A stretch of 64,000 bases of DNA from Spirosoma endophyticum. Lineage in GTDB: Bacteria > Bacteroidota > Bacteroidia > Cytophagales > Spirosomataceae. Position numbers and translations under genes: made by a program. A model generated the notes under the pieces. The model saw only the letters and a list, made by a program, of their open reading frames with translations. It was not told the origin of the DNA and ran no database searches. The stretch covers positions 47,055 to 111,054 of the forward strand of contig NZ_FOLQ01000020.1 in the NCBI RefSeq assembly GCF_900112365.1, given 5' to 3'. Below, piece after piece: positions 44,159-52,429 of the stretch (its first letter is position 1; every line of letters starts with the position of its first letter).

Positions 44159-44761
44159 TCACAAAAGAGTATGCTCCGGACAATCCAGGCGGAGAAGGTC
44201 GGCTTCCAGTGGCATTTTTAACAGGCCACAATAATGAATCCGCCCATCGAATTGGTAATGCAGACAGGTCTTACACATTCGTTGGACCGTGATCAAACCA
44301 CGTTGATGGAGCCCATAAATGAGCGTGAACAAACTTTCGTAAAGCGCCGTTTTATGCGACACGTCTAACTGGCCGACTACCTGGCTCAGCACGCTCGCAA
44401 AATCACTCGTTTGGTGGACAATTTGCTGTCCTGCCGAGGTTAGCTGCAAACTATGACTACGACTATCTGTCGGATCACCGATTCGCATGACAAACCCCTT
44501 CTGCACCAGCACTTTTACCGCATCACTGATCGTTGGTTTGGTTAGGTTAAACTCGGCAGCCAGATACCCAATTTTACGCTTCTCTGGCCCATGAAAGGTC
44601 AGAAAAAGAAGCACTTGAATTTGAATGGGACTTAGACCCGTATCCCGGCTCTGCTGCCAGAGCAGCGTCCGAAATACTTCACCCAGGCGTTCCAGACCCA
44701 CGACAATTTTGGCATCGACCGAACTATTTTGCTGGTCTAGGTTAAAAACCGAGTCATTCAT
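44159..44761 (-). CDS. MarR-family regulator with cysteine-rich tail
   Basis: This 200-residue protein has a MarR winged helix at about 25-140 (FRTLLWQQSRDTGLSPIQIQ, KIGYLAAEFNLTKPTISDAV, FVMRIGDPTDSRSHSLQLTS). The tail adds four cysteines: MCKTCLHYQFDGRIHYCGLL and LRLDCPEH. These could bind zinc or an Fe-S cluster, or respond to oxidants. It starts immediately after the stop of the 87-residue gene and is the last of a five-gene leftward unit. The 25-bp palindrome at the head of the unit (46432-46456) has the TTAGnnnnnCTAA form common for MarR proteins, so autoregulation is likely. Confidence 0.88.
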   Translation of the reverse strand: MNDSVFNLDQQNSSVDAKIVVGLERLGEVFRTLLWQQSRDTGLSPIQIQVLLFLTFHGPEKRKIGYLAAEFNLTKPTISDAVKVLVQKGFVMRIGDPTDSRSHSLQLTSAGQQIVHQTSDFASVLSQVVGQLDVSHKTALYESLFTLIYGLHQRGLITVQRMCKTCLHYQFDGRIHYCGLLKMPLEADLLRLDCPEHTLL

Positions 44762-45025
44762 TTAACAATCGCAGGTTTCACAATAAGGTGCATAGCCCTC
44801 ATAGCTAGGCGAAAAATGCCCGGCAGCACTAACCAGCTGGGTTAAGGGAATATGCTCCCCAGAGGAAAGACTGACTATCGAATTATCTCCTTCTATTTGC
44901 AGGCTTGCTACAAGCGCACTGCGGGTAATTAGCTCGTGAAGCTCGGTAAAATATTGGACTTTTACATACCGGCGATTTCTCATCAAGCTATCCAAATACG
45001 TATGATACACAGTTAGGTCGTTCAT
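44762..45025 (-). CDS. Unknown 87-residue protein ending in a Cys cluster
   Basis: MNDLTVYHTYLDSLMRNRRY and YFTELHELITRSALVASLQI are followed by a tail YEGYAPYCETCDC. The C-x-x-C-x-C ending suggests metal binding or a redox role. The stop abuts the MarR start with no gap, and the start overlaps the preceding gene by four bases (ATGA type), so it is translationally coupled on both sides. No family recognised. Confidence 0.7.
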   Translation of the reverse strand: MNDLTVYHTYLDSLMRNRRYVKVQYFTELHELITRSALVASLQIEGDNSIVSLSSGEHIPLTQLVSAAGHFSPSYEGYAPYCETCDC

Positions 45026-45258
45026 CGCCAGTAGTGGTTAGCGGCTGCAATGGTAGCGAACTTAGTGGCAACGGTTTGTCCAATAGCGATCAGCATTATG
45101 GCGTCATGGGCATATACGTCCCGGAGTTGCTGGCGCTTCTGTTCGTCGGGTTGGGTAACCTTGATGATGAGTCGGGCCATTTTAATGGCTAATTGTCGGC
45201 CTTCCTCCGGCGTTGCCGTTAACAGGCTGTTGGTAGGAACTAACGTGATTGCGTCCAT
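45022..45258 (-). CDS. Unknown 78-residue helical protein
   Basis: The ATG at 45258 (MDAITLVPTNSLLTATPEEG) is preferred over the start at 45300, which adds an Arg/Pro-rich leader overlapping a GC patch. The body is helical (RQLAIKMARLIIKVTQPDEQ, KRQQLRDVYAHDAIMLIAIG). It overlaps the next gene by four bases. No family recognised. Second member of the small-gene pair in front of MarR. Confidence 0.65.
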   Translation of the reverse strand: MDAITLVPTNSLLTATPEEGRQLAIKMARLIIKVTQPDEQKRQQLRDVYAHDAIMLIAIGQTVATKFATIAAANHYWR

Positions 45259-45314
45259 AAAATGGGGGGGGCGCGCAGCCGAAGAGTGACCGCGCGGCAA
45301 TTTAGTGGAGTGAA

Positions 45315-46073
45315 TTATTTTTTTACGGTATAAGGCAACGTTAACTTACCCGACAGAACCGTGTACACGGCATACACGCCCAGCGTCGGTTTGGCCGCTG
45401 ATGGCTCGTGGCTGGCGTGATCAGCACCCATGCTCATCTCCATGTAGCAGCTGACCGCATCGAAGTTGAAATCTTTGCGGTTATTGACCCGGTAAGCCGG
45501 AACACCCATCCGAATCGCTTTGCCACGCGTCACCACGTTGTAGCCTGGCGAGTCAAAATACATCGGTACGCCCGGAGCGGTTTTGGGCAGCGTGACGGCC
45601 TTGTCTTCCTTCTTGAACTCCTTGACACTCAGACCACCCGGCACCCGGTTGTCTTTGGTCAGCACCACCCAGTGGGGGTGCCAAACCACGCCGTCGTTGT
45701 CAAAGATACCGTCGTTGTTCTCGTCCCACAACGGCGTGTCGTCCATATCGGGGTGCGAGGTGAGGCCCAGGGCCACAATGCCGTCGGTGGCCGAAAAGCC
45801 CACATCGGTTGGTTTGAGCGTCGTCGGAAACACGTAGGCTAGTACCGGTGCCCCGTTCATGCTACCGACGTCTTTAGGGACGGTGCGCCCGGCAGCCCCT
45901 TCGACCTGCATTTCGAAGATGAGCATATCCAGTGTATTATCATACGTGATGCTAGCCGCCTTAATGGTAAAATCGGCGTTGTTATAGGCCGCAGCCGGCT
46001 TGTGGGTTTGAGCGGTAGCAACCGAGGTGGTCAGCGCAAGGGCGATCAGCGTTGCTTTTCGTAAATTGTACAT
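45315..46073 (-). CDS. Exported protein of unknown function
   Basis: This 252-residue protein has a Sec signal peptide (MYNLRKATLIALALTTSVAT, ending ATAQ). The mature part is beta-rich: FTIKAASITYDNTLDMLIFE, MNGAPVLAYVFPTTLKPTDV, LWDENNDGIFDNDGVVWHPH (Asp/Asn-rich, calcium-loop-like) then WVVLTKDNRVPG. Single Cys in SCYMEMSMG. No family name known to me. It is the second gene of the MarR-led unit and presumably acts in the periplasm. Confidence 0.7.
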   Translation of the reverse strand: MYNLRKATLIALALTTSVATAQTHKPAAAYNNADFTIKAASITYDNTLDMLIFEMQVEGAAGRTVPKDVGSMNGAPVLAYVFPTTLKPTDVGFSATDGIVALGLTSHPDMDDTPLWDENNDGIFDNDGVVWHPHWVVLTKDNRVPGGLSVKEFKKEDKAVTLPKTAPGVPMYFDSPGYNVVTRGKAIRMGVPAYRVNNRKDFNFDAVSCYMEMSMGADHASHEPSAAKPTLGVYAVYTVLSGKLTLPYTVKK

Positions 46074-46137
46074 GTGTTTGGCTTGGTTAGACTTGATTAT
46101 GGAAAACTGGTCGAAAACAAGGCGTCAGCGTGAGCAC

Positions 46138-46398
46138 TCAACAGCCCTGCATTTCGATAATGTGAAAACCTTGATTGGAAATGCTGGCCTGTATTTCATC
46201 GGTAGCCTGCTCAATGTGACAGAACTGGCACTCTTTAGTCGTCAGGGATTGCCTGGTCTGGCCTTTGGTCGCTAAGTACGCTTTGCCGTACTGATGAATG
46301 GTTGCTTCGCTGGTTAGCGCGGAGGGCACCAGAATATCGAAGTGCATGACTGACCCGTCAGTACGGGTAACGTAGGTATCATAAACGGAAACTTGCAT
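46138..46398 (-). CDS. DUF2024 family protein
   Basis: This 86-residue protein (MQVSVYDTYVTRTDGSVMHF then DILVP, with ECQFCHIEQA and FHIIEMQGC) matches DUF2024, a small alpha/beta family of unknown function with a C-x-x-C-H. First gene of the leftward unit; a palindromic operator lies 34-58 bases upstream of its start. Cysteines recur in three of the five products of this unit. Confidence 0.8.
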   Translation of the reverse strand: MQVSVYDTYVTRTDGSVMHFDILVPSALTSEATIHQYGKAYLATKGQTRQSLTTKECQFCHIEQATDEIQASISNQGFHIIEMQGC

Positions 46399-46431
46399 GA
46401 GTAGAAGCCTGAAAGTTTAAATTCGTTGCAA

Positions 46432-46456
46432 ATATAGTTAGGATTCCTAACTATAT
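46432..46456. promoter_or_regulatory. 25-bp palindromic operator of the DUF2024-MarR unit
   Basis: ATATAGTTAGGA (46432-46443) and TCCTAACTATAT (46445-46456) are exact reverse complements around one T. The position (34-58 bases upstream of the first start codon, 46398) and the TTAG/CTAA half-sites suit a MarR dimer. The MarR gene is at the end of the same unit. Confidence 0.75.
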
Positions 46457-46511
46457 AGAAAAAAGTTATTATTTTTCCAGAGCATCTTATTCACAGCAGT
46501 TCCACAAACGG

Positions 46512-47984
46512 CTACTGGCGGTCTAAGGTCAATTTTAGCGCACGAATACCTTGTTCCATCTCGGGCTCCGTCAGAGATGCAAAGCCCAATCGTAACGCGT
46601 TGAGCGGCTGACCCTCGAAGGAAAACCGGTTCGTATCGATCAGACTGACGCCCTGACTAGCTAGGTGCTGCCGCACCAGTCCAAAATCGACGGGTTGGTG
46701 GAAAGGTATCCAGTACGCAAGCCCGCCTTCGGGTGGACGGATGATCACGCGGTCAGCCAAGTAGTGATGGAGCAGATCGGCCATTACCCGGTGTCGCTGC
46801 CGGTAAATGGATAAGGCTCGCCGGGCGTGTTTCTGAATTTCACCCGTTTCCATTAATCCGGCCACAGCCTGCTCCAGCACTACGTCCCCCTGCCGGTCAA
46901 TGATAGCCCGCAATTGGGCCACTGACCGAATCAGCGACGGTGGACCAACCATAAAGCCAATTCGGACGGCGGGGGCAATCAGTTTGCTCAACGAACCGAT
47001 GTAGACGATTGGCTGGGCCGTTTCGTAACTGGCCAGCGGTAGCGGGCTTTTGAGACCGTAATGAAAATCATGGTCGTAGTCATCCTCGATGAGGGTAAAC
47101 CCGTACTGCGCACTCAGCGCCAGCAGGGCCAGCCGACGGTCGGCTTTTAACGTAACCGTAGTGGGAAACTGGTGCTGGGGTGTTACCAGCAGCGCCTTAA
47201 CCCGTTCGCGCTGACAAATAGCCTGAACCTGCTCAACGACAAGACCCGCTTCATCGACCCGCACCGGAATCAGCCGGGCCCCGGCCTGCCGAAACGCTTC
47301 CCACGCCGGCGCGTAGCCGGGATTTTCGACCAGTATTACGTCTCCCGGTTGCAAAAGCGTCATCGCCGTCAGGTACAGCGCCATCTGGCTACCGCGCGTA
47401 ATGAGAATCTGGTCAGCCGTAATGCGAATGCCCCGGTGCAGAGCCAGCATAGTTGTCAGAGCCTGGCGAAGTCGTTCGTCTCCCTGTTCGCTGCCGTAGC
47501 CCATCAACCGCCAGCGGGCTTTCTGGTTGAAGATGCGCCGGTGGGCCTGGGCCAGTTGGTCCAGCGGGGCCAGGCGCACGTCGGGAACCCCATACGTAAA
47601 AACAATGCTGGGCGCTAGGCCTACCGATGGCGTCGGGTCGGGCAGGTCCGGTGGCCGCTGAAACGGAGCCTGAATGGCAGCCGCTGGTTCAGGCATAGGG
47701 AACAAGACGGGTGGCTGGGGTAGCTGATCGGAGACAAACGTGCCGCTTTTGTCGCGCGAGACAATCCAGCCTTCGGCCAAAAGCTGCTCGTAAGCCATGA
47801 CGACGGTTTTCCGGTTGACGCTCAATTGGTCAGCTACCCTACGGCTACCCGGCAGCGTACTTCCCGGCGCGAGCCGTCCCCGGCGAATCTCGTCGCGCAA
47901 ATAATCGGCAACCTGGAGATAAACCGGCTGTTTTCCCTCCCAGTTTAGGGAAAGGTTCAGCACCCATGGTCGTAACTGGCCCAT
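46512..47984 (-). CDS. MocR/PdxR-like GntR-aminotransferase regulator
   Basis: This 490-residue fusion has a GntR winged helix at about 15-80 (VADYLRDEIRRGRLAPGSTL, ADQLSVNRKTVVMAYEQLLA) and a fold-type I aminotransferase domain (about 120-485). PLP-site residues are visible: the Schiff-base Lys in YIGSLSKLIAPAVRIGF and Asp in IEDDYDHDFHYG. Such regulators bind PLP rather than catalyse transamination. It is divergent from a cupin and a DapA-like gene with about 100 bases between, so these are the expected targets; PdxR itself governs vitamin B6 synthesis genes, none of which lie here. Confidence 0.88.
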   Translation of the reverse strand: MGQLRPWVLNLSLNWEGKQPVYLQVADYLRDEIRRGRLAPGSTLPGSRRVADQLSVNRKTVVMAYEQLLAEGWIVSRDKSGTFVSDQLPQPPVLFPMPEPAAAIQAPFQRPPDLPDPTPSVGLAPSIVFTYGVPDVRLAPLDQLAQAHRRIFNQKARWRLMGYGSEQGDERLRQALTTMLALHRGIRITADQILITRGSQMALYLTAMTLLQPGDVILVENPGYAPAWEAFRQAGARLIPVRVDEAGLVVEQVQAICQRERVKALLVTPQHQFPTTVTLKADRRLALLALSAQYGFTLIEDDYDHDFHYGLKSPLPLASYETAQPIVYIGSLSKLIAPAVRIGFMVGPPSLIRSVAQLRAIIDRQGDVVLEQAVAGLMETGEIQKHARRALSIYRQRHRVMADLLHHYLADRVIIRPPEGGLAYWIPFHQPVDFGLVRQHLASQGVSLIDTNRFSFEGQPLNALRLGFASLTEPEMEQGIRALKLTLDRQ

Positions 47985-48086
47985 GTGTATTTAGAAAAAC
48001 TGGATGATACGAATGGGCCAAATATACGACACTTTTGCCCCGTCGTTCAACAAAACGAATGAAGAGTAATAAACCAAGCAACGCAT

Positions 48087-48563
48087 ATGAATACACAGCA
48101 AGCCCTGGTAACCGGTGCAAAATTCACCTCGAACGATTTTCACAAAACCTACGCCCGTCCCCATTTTCGGCGACCCGACAAGTTAATTCACCGCAACGTG
48201 GAGCAGGCTGGTGAACACAACCAGTTCTCAACCGAGCGCAAGCACCCGGTTTTCTTTGTCGATTTACCCACCCAGAATGTCAGCCTGACCATCGGTGGTC
48301 TGTTACCCGACCAGGTCACCAACCGGCACCGGCACACTTACGAAACCGTGCTGTACGTGCTGGCAGGAAAAGGCTGGACCGAGATCGAAGGCGAACGCAT
48401 CGACTGGCAGGCGGGCGATGCCGTTTATATCCCTTCTTGGGCTTGGCACCGCCATCAGAACGCCAGTTCGACCGAACCGGCCAAATACCTGGCCTGCGAA
48501 AATGCCCCTCAGTTGCAAAATCTGGGTGTTGCGCTGCGCGAAGAAGAAGGGCGCGATTTATAA
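48087..48563 (+). CDS. Cupin-domain protein divergent from the MocR regulator
   Basis: This 158-residue single-domain cupin has RHRHTYETVLYVLAGKGWTE (His-x-His and Glu metal ligands) and AGDAVYIPSWAWHRHQN (His). It starts 102 bases from the divergent MocR start. Metal-dependent dioxygenase or isomerase activity is possible; the reaction is not shown. The DapA-like gene begins 46 bases later, so it is the first gene of a two-gene operon. Confidence 0.82.
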   Translation: MNTQQALVTGAKFTSNDFHKTYARPHFRRPDKLIHRNVEQAGEHNQFSTERKHPVFFVDLPTQNVSLTIGGLLPDQVTNRHRHTYETVLYVLAGKGWTEIEGERIDWQAGDAVYIPSWAWHRHQNASSTEPAKYLACENAPQLQNLGVALREEEGRDL

Positions 48564-48609
48564 AACCACCGGGCCGGGGTACTTCAGCCCCGGCCTTAAC
48601 GAATGCCTC

Positions 48610-49518
48610 ATGAACCATGTACCTTTTCACGGCGTAATTGCCTATCCCATCACCCCGTTTGATCGAGCCGGCAAGGTCGATGTGAATTTATTCAAGTCGT
48701 TGGTCGAGCGATTGGTTGTCAGCGGCTCCCACGGCATTGCTCCACTGGGCAGCACGGGGGTATTGCCTTACCTGACGGACGAAGAAAAAGAAGCCGTCAC
48801 GGAAGCGACCATTCAGCAGGTCAATGGCCGGGTGCCGATCCTGGTCGGCGTGTCTAATCTGACCACCGAACGGACCATTTACCACGCCAGGTTCGCCGAG
48901 CGGTCCGGAGCGACCGCCGTTATGATTATCCCCATGAGCTACTGGCGGCTCACCGACGACGAGATCGTGGCTCACTACGATGCGGTGGCGGGGGCTCTCT
49001 CGATTCCGATCATGGCATACAACAACCCAGCTACCGGGGGGGTGGATATGTCACCGGCACTACTAAAGCGGCTCCTGCAGATTTCGAACGTCACCATGAT
49101 TAAGGAAAGCACCGGCGATGTGCAGCGAATGCACGTCCTGCGTCGGCAACTAGGTGAAGAAGTTGCCTTCTTCAATGGGGCCAATCCACTGGCGCTGGCC
49201 GCGTTGGCGGCCGGGGCACGGGGGTGGTGCACAGCGGCGCCTAATCTAATCCCGGAATTGACCATCGAGCTGTACGATGCGTTCCGGGCCGGCCGGTGGA
49301 ACGCAGCCCAGGAGACGTTTTACCAACAGTTCGATTTGCTACAATTCATTGTCCAGAAAGGGCTTCCCCGCGCCATTCAGGCGGGGTTAGAACTTCTGGG
49401 TGTGAACGGGGGCGAATTAAGAGCACCGTTGACCAAGCTGACGATTGGGGAAAAAGCGCAGTTGAATGCCATTCTGAGGGCCTCTAGCTCAATACAGCGT
49501 CAAGCTTCTTTAGCCTGA
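48610..49518 (+). CDS. DapA/DHDPS-family aldolase
   Basis: The ATG at 48610 gives 302 residues (MNHVPFHGVIAYPITPFDRA); the longer open frame overlaps the cupin gene. The TIM-barrel aldolase has the GSTGVLPYLT loop, the Tyr of MAYNNPATGG and the Schiff-base Lys in TMIKESTGDVQ. The canonical GTTGE of true dihydrodipicolinate synthases is GSTGV, and there is no lysine pathway context, so it more likely acts on a sugar acid or hydroxyproline-type substrate. It is with a cupin under the MocR regulator. Confidence 0.85.
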   Translation: MNHVPFHGVIAYPITPFDRAGKVDVNLFKSLVERLVVSGSHGIAPLGSTGVLPYLTDEEKEAVTEATIQQVNGRVPILVGVSNLTTERTIYHARFAERSGATAVMIIPMSYWRLTDDEIVAHYDAVAGALSIPIMAYNNPATGGVDMSPALLKRLLQISNVTMIKESTGDVQRMHVLRRQLGEEVAFFNGANPLALAALAAGARGWCTAAPNLIPELTIELYDAFRAGRWNAAQETFYQQFDLLQFIVQKGLPRAIQAGLELLGVNGGELRAPLTKLTIGEKAQLNAILRASSSIQRQASLA

Positions 49519-49551
49519 CGCTACGGTTTCACCTATAGATTCTACCAAGCC

Positions 49552-49824
49552 ATGAGCGACATCAAACCGAATGTTACTGGATACCTGGAACCCGTTTTAC
49601 GGCTGGCAGGGATATCGTTTTTAGTTCCTCTCATTGTTTATCTCGAATGGATGGTCTTGGTTCCAGTGCCTTTCTATATACTGGTAACCATCATGGGGGG
49701 CTATGACCCGCTGAAAGCCTTGTTAGTAAAGCTCTTTTCTCAAAAAAAGAGTCAGCGAATGAGTAGTTCATCCCCACCAGTCGTTTGTCCTGAGTCGGCT
49801 ACTACGTCTGAGCTAACTAACTAG
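49552..49824 (+). CDS. Small membrane protein
   Basis: This 90-residue protein has two adjoining hydrophobic segments (LAGISFLVPLIVYLEWMVLV and PFYILVTIMGG), then a basic stretch (KLFSQKKSQR) and a Ser/Pro tail. The pattern faintly resembles DUF2892 inner-membrane proteins. It starts 33 bases after the DapA-like gene, perhaps co-transcribed. An imperfect hairpin follows. Function unknown. Confidence 0.5.
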   Translation: MSDIKPNVTGYLEPVLRLAGISFLVPLIVYLEWMVLVPVPFYILVTIMGGYDPLKALLVKLFSQKKSQRMSSSSPPVVCPESATTSELTN

Positions 49825-49890
49825 CCCAAAATCAGTCATCCCCAAATCAAGTATGGTCGCTAATAAGCCAATTAGCGGGGAGGGAATGGA

Positions 49891-49941
49891 GCGTAATCCG
49901 TCAACGCAAAGCAATCAGTTACTCTGCGTTGTGGATTACGC
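49891..49941 (+). terminator. Imperfect hairpin before the Crp/Fnr gene
   Basis: GCGTAATCC...AACGCA at 49891-49909 pairs with TGCGTT...GGATTACGC at 49925-49941. It ends 43 bases before the Crp/Fnr start. Either a terminator of the previous operon or a regulatory palindrome. Confidence 0.5.
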
Positions 49942-49983
49942 CATCACTACTGCCAAAAGACAGGATAACCGTCGTAAGTACGT

Positions 49984-50571
49984 ATGATTAGTGCAACGTT
50001 GCTGGAACAATACGGGGCTATTCAATGTCAACTCCCGAAAGCCGTTCTGCTGTTTAGCGAAGGAGAAGAAGCTCAATTTTATTACCAGATCATCTCAGGG
50101 GCGATCAAAATGGTCAACTTTGGCGATGGCAAAGAGTTTGTGCAGGGCATTTTTGAGGATGGTCAAAGCTTTGGCGAACCGCCCTTTCTCGCCCGTAAGC
50201 CTTATCCGGCCAGCGCCATGACCACGCGACCAACCTCGCTCTGGCGCTGTAACCGGTCCCCGTTCAGCCAGCTCCTGGCCGACCACTTCGACGTGCACTG
50301 GCAAATTACTCAAACGCTCAGCGAGCGGCTGGTGAACAAAGCCCGGCTGCTCGAACGAGTGGCCATTGAACACGCCGAGGAGCGCCTGCTCCATTATATC
50401 GATCAATTGAAAAACGGGCAACCTATTCCCGTCGGCCAGTACGCGGTGCCTTACACACGGCAGCAGTTGGCGGACCTACTGGGTTTGCGGGTTGAAACGG
50501 TCATCAGGACCGTCAAGCGATTAGAGCAACGGGGAGAATTAACCATTCGGTTGGGTAAAATATGGCGGTAA
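49984..50571 (+). CDS. Crp/Fnr-family regulator next to flavohemoglobin
   Basis: This 195-residue protein has an N-terminal cNMP-like barrel (LLFSEGEEAQFYYQIISGAI, DGQSFGEPPFLARKPYPASA) and a C-terminal Crp HTH (YTRQQLADLLGLRVETVIRT then VKRLEQRGELTI). It has no cluster of N-terminal cysteines as in Fnr. It is convergent with the flavohemoglobin gene across a long hairpin. A role as regulator of hmp is suggested by position and by the palindromes upstream of hmp; not shown. Confidence 0.87.
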   Translation: MISATLLEQYGAIQCQLPKAVLLFSEGEEAQFYYQIISGAIKMVNFGDGKEFVQGIFEDGQSFGEPPFLARKPYPASAMTTRPTSLWRCNRSPFSQLLADHFDVHWQITQTLSERLVNKARLLERVAIEHAEERLLHYIDQLKNGQPIPVGQYAVPYTRQQLADLLGLRVETVIRTVKRLEQRGELTIRLGKIWR

Positions 50572-50598
50572 TACCGTCTGTTAAGTTCCTTGATTTTT

Positions 50599-50676
50599 CA
50601 GCGTGTGTACGTGTATCGAGCGGCAGCATGATCCTCCGAAGAGGAATGCTGCCGCTCGATACACGTACACACGCTG
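50599..50676. terminator. 31-bp perfect hairpin between convergent genes
   Basis: The arm from 50599 to 50629 (starts CAGCGTGTGTACGTGTATCG) and the arm from 50646 to 50676 are exact reverse complements around a 16-base loop. It lies between the stops of the Crp/Fnr gene and hmp and probably ends both transcripts. It is unusually long for an intrinsic terminator and lacks T-tracts. Confidence 0.65.
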
Positions 50677-50680
50677 GTAC

Positions 50681-51925
50681 TTATACAGCCTCGTTTACGA
50701 CAAATTCTTGGCGTAGGGTAAGCGTTTGGGGGCCAAATTCTTCGTAATTAATGTTCTCTGGCTTTACGCCTAAGGCGATCAGGTCTCCGTACTGCTGGCG
50801 AAGAAACGGTTCCGGGCCGCACAGGTAATAAGTAGCCTGGGGCAGAATGATAAACGCTTTAATCAGGTGAAGATCAACGCGACCCGGTATAACCGCTGGA
50901 TTGGGTGCTAAGGGTTCATCCGGCTGTTCGTAAAAGTTGAAAAAACGGAGCGTATCCGAGCGCTGGCTCCAGGTGTTGAGCAGTTCTCGAAATGCGTGAC
51001 TGGTCTTATTCCTGGCCCCATGAACCCAAATCATAGGCCGCGGGCTGTGCGTATTGAGCACTGTCTCGGCCATACTAAGTAGGGGCGTTTGTCCCACTCC
51101 TCCGCTAATAAAGACGACGGGGCCGGGCTGGTCCTGCTTCAACGTAAAGCCACCCGCCGGCGGTGTTAGCTCAACCACATCGCCCTCACGCGTGAAATTA
51201 TGCAATCGGTTGCTGATCATGCCGTCGGGCCGGAGGGAACTGCCGCTTTCGCGCTTAACGGATATGCGGTAGTACGCTCCGTTCGGCGCGTTCGACAAGC
51301 TGTACTGACGTGGTTGCAACAGATTAATTTCGGGCAGGAACAGCCGTACGCTCACGAATTGACCCGGCAGAAACGACGCTACCTGTCCCCCGTCGCTCGG
51401 ATACAGGTAGAACGAGGTGATTTCGGCTGATTCTTGCACCTTCTGCCGGATAATGAACGGTCGCCAGCCACTCCAGCCGCCGGTCTGCCCCAGCGTTTGG
51501 CGGTACATCTTATTTTCCACGCCAGCCATCAGGGTTGCCAACTGGTCATAAGCGAGTGCCCAGGCTTCCAGCAAGGGTGAATCGCCGGGTAAATCCAGCA
51601 CTTCGCCAATGGAGGCCAACAGATGCTGGCCTACCAAGTCATATTGTTCGGGGCGAATGTTGAGGCTGACATGCTTATGGCCGATGCCCATCAGTGCGCT
51701 CGCCAGCACGGAGGGGTCATCGATATGCTCAGCGTAAGCCAGAACGGCCCCTGCTAAAGCCGTGGGTTGCTTGCCGCTGTGTTGATTTCCCTGATTAAAA
51801 ATATGTTTTAATTCCGGATTATGGCGAAACATTCGCTCATAGAAATACGAGGTAAGGGCTACCCCATTGGCTTTTAAAACGGGAATTGTCGCCTTAATAG
51901 CTTCTTTTTGCGCTTGATTGAGCAT
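50681..51925 (-). CDS. hmp: Flavohemoglobin, nitric oxide dioxygenase
   Basis: The ATG at 51925 (MLNQAQKEAIKATIPVLKAN) is the family start; the open frame runs on to 51997. The 414-residue protein has a globin (residues 1-135) with distal Tyr (YFYERMFRHNPELKHIFNQG) and the proximal-His region (HKHVSLNIRPEQYDLVGQHL), an FAD domain (PRQYSLSNAPNGAYYRISVK) and an NAD(P)H domain (FISGGVGQTPLLSMAE, YYLCGPEPFLRQQ). It turns NO plus O2 into nitrate. Palindromes upstream and a convergent Crp/Fnr gene suggest NO-dependent control. Confidence 0.95.
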   Translation of the reverse strand: MLNQAQKEAIKATIPVLKANGVALTSYFYERMFRHNPELKHIFNQGNQHSGKQPTALAGAVLAYAEHIDDPSVLASALMGIGHKHVSLNIRPEQYDLVGQHLLASIGEVLDLPGDSPLLEAWALAYDQLATLMAGVENKMYRQTLGQTGGWSGWRPFIIRQKVQESAEITSFYLYPSDGGQVASFLPGQFVSVRLFLPEINLLQPRQYSLSNAPNGAYYRISVKRESGSSLRPDGMISNRLHNFTREGDVVELTPPAGGFTLKQDQPGPVVFISGGVGQTPLLSMAETVLNTHSPRPMIWVHGARNKTSHAFRELLNTWSQRSDTLRFFNFYEQPDEPLAPNPAVIPGRVDLHLIKAFIILPQATYYLCGPEPFLRQQYGDLIALGVKPENINYEEFGPQTLTLRQEFVVNEAV

Positions 51926-52048
51926 ACGTGCAGTCTTTAGTAGTGACCGCTCACCTTCGGTATGCCAAACGCTGTAGAATGAATTTCTACCAATCACGTG
52001 TAGGCACCGGTGAACCGCACAAAATTGACTACAACGGATACTACTGGC

Positions 52049-52066
52049 TTATGACATTTGTCATAA
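52049..52066. promoter_or_regulatory. 18-bp palindrome upstream of flavohemoglobin
   Basis: TTATGACA and TGTCATAA are exact reverse complements around TT. The site lies about 125 bases upstream of the hmp ATG. It is a good candidate for a Crp/Fnr-type or NO-responsive regulator. It shares the ACATTTGT core with the second palindrome. Confidence 0.6.
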
Positions 52067-52102
52067 CGCTTCATTTTTGGTCAGTTTGACCGGAGGTGTC
52101 GT

Positions 52103-52114
52103 TCACATTTGTGA
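52103..52114. promoter_or_regulatory. Second palindrome (TCACATTTGTGA) upstream of flavohemoglobin
   Basis: TCACA and TGTGA around TT, centred 51 bases from the first palindrome (about five helical turns). It sits inside a larger imperfect stem (ACCGGAGG/CCTCCGGT). Possibly a second operator. Confidence 0.4.
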
Positions 52115-52320
52115 TGCCTCCGGTTGACTTTACCTATTCATCAAACAATATGTACGCCACGGCTAGCTGGGAGATTGGTTTCATGTGGATCAGTGCGACT
52201 ATAGCTAACTAGTTGTTTTGTAGGGAAGTACAGGCTACTGCTATGCGCCTTTATAAAATTTGTCGAACGCTAGCCATCGATTGTTTTGTTTACCGTTAAA
52301 AACCCCCATTATCGAAACTG

Positions 52321-52410
52321 TTATGTGGAAGTTCTTTTGTCTCGTACGGGAGCCATTTATGAGACGATTGTCTTTTTAACAACTGTCAAGTATGGGTAGT
52401 AGCATACGAT
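52321..52410 (+). repeat. Compound intergenic repeat, copy 10 (core plus right arm)
   Basis: Core: TTTGTCTCGTACGGGAGCC then TTTATGAGACG. Right arm: TCTTTTTAACAACTGTCAAG then TAGTAGCATACGA. The most complete core-plus-arm copy. It lies in the 500-base gap between hmp and the QorB gene, which otherwise holds only the hmp palindromes. Confidence 0.75.
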
Positions 52411-52429
52411 GACAGCGTTCTTAAAGAGT

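Noticed and set aside
48295..48609. Long N-terminal extension of the DapA-like protein
   Set aside because: It overlaps the cupin gene in another frame and the family starts at MNHVPFHG.
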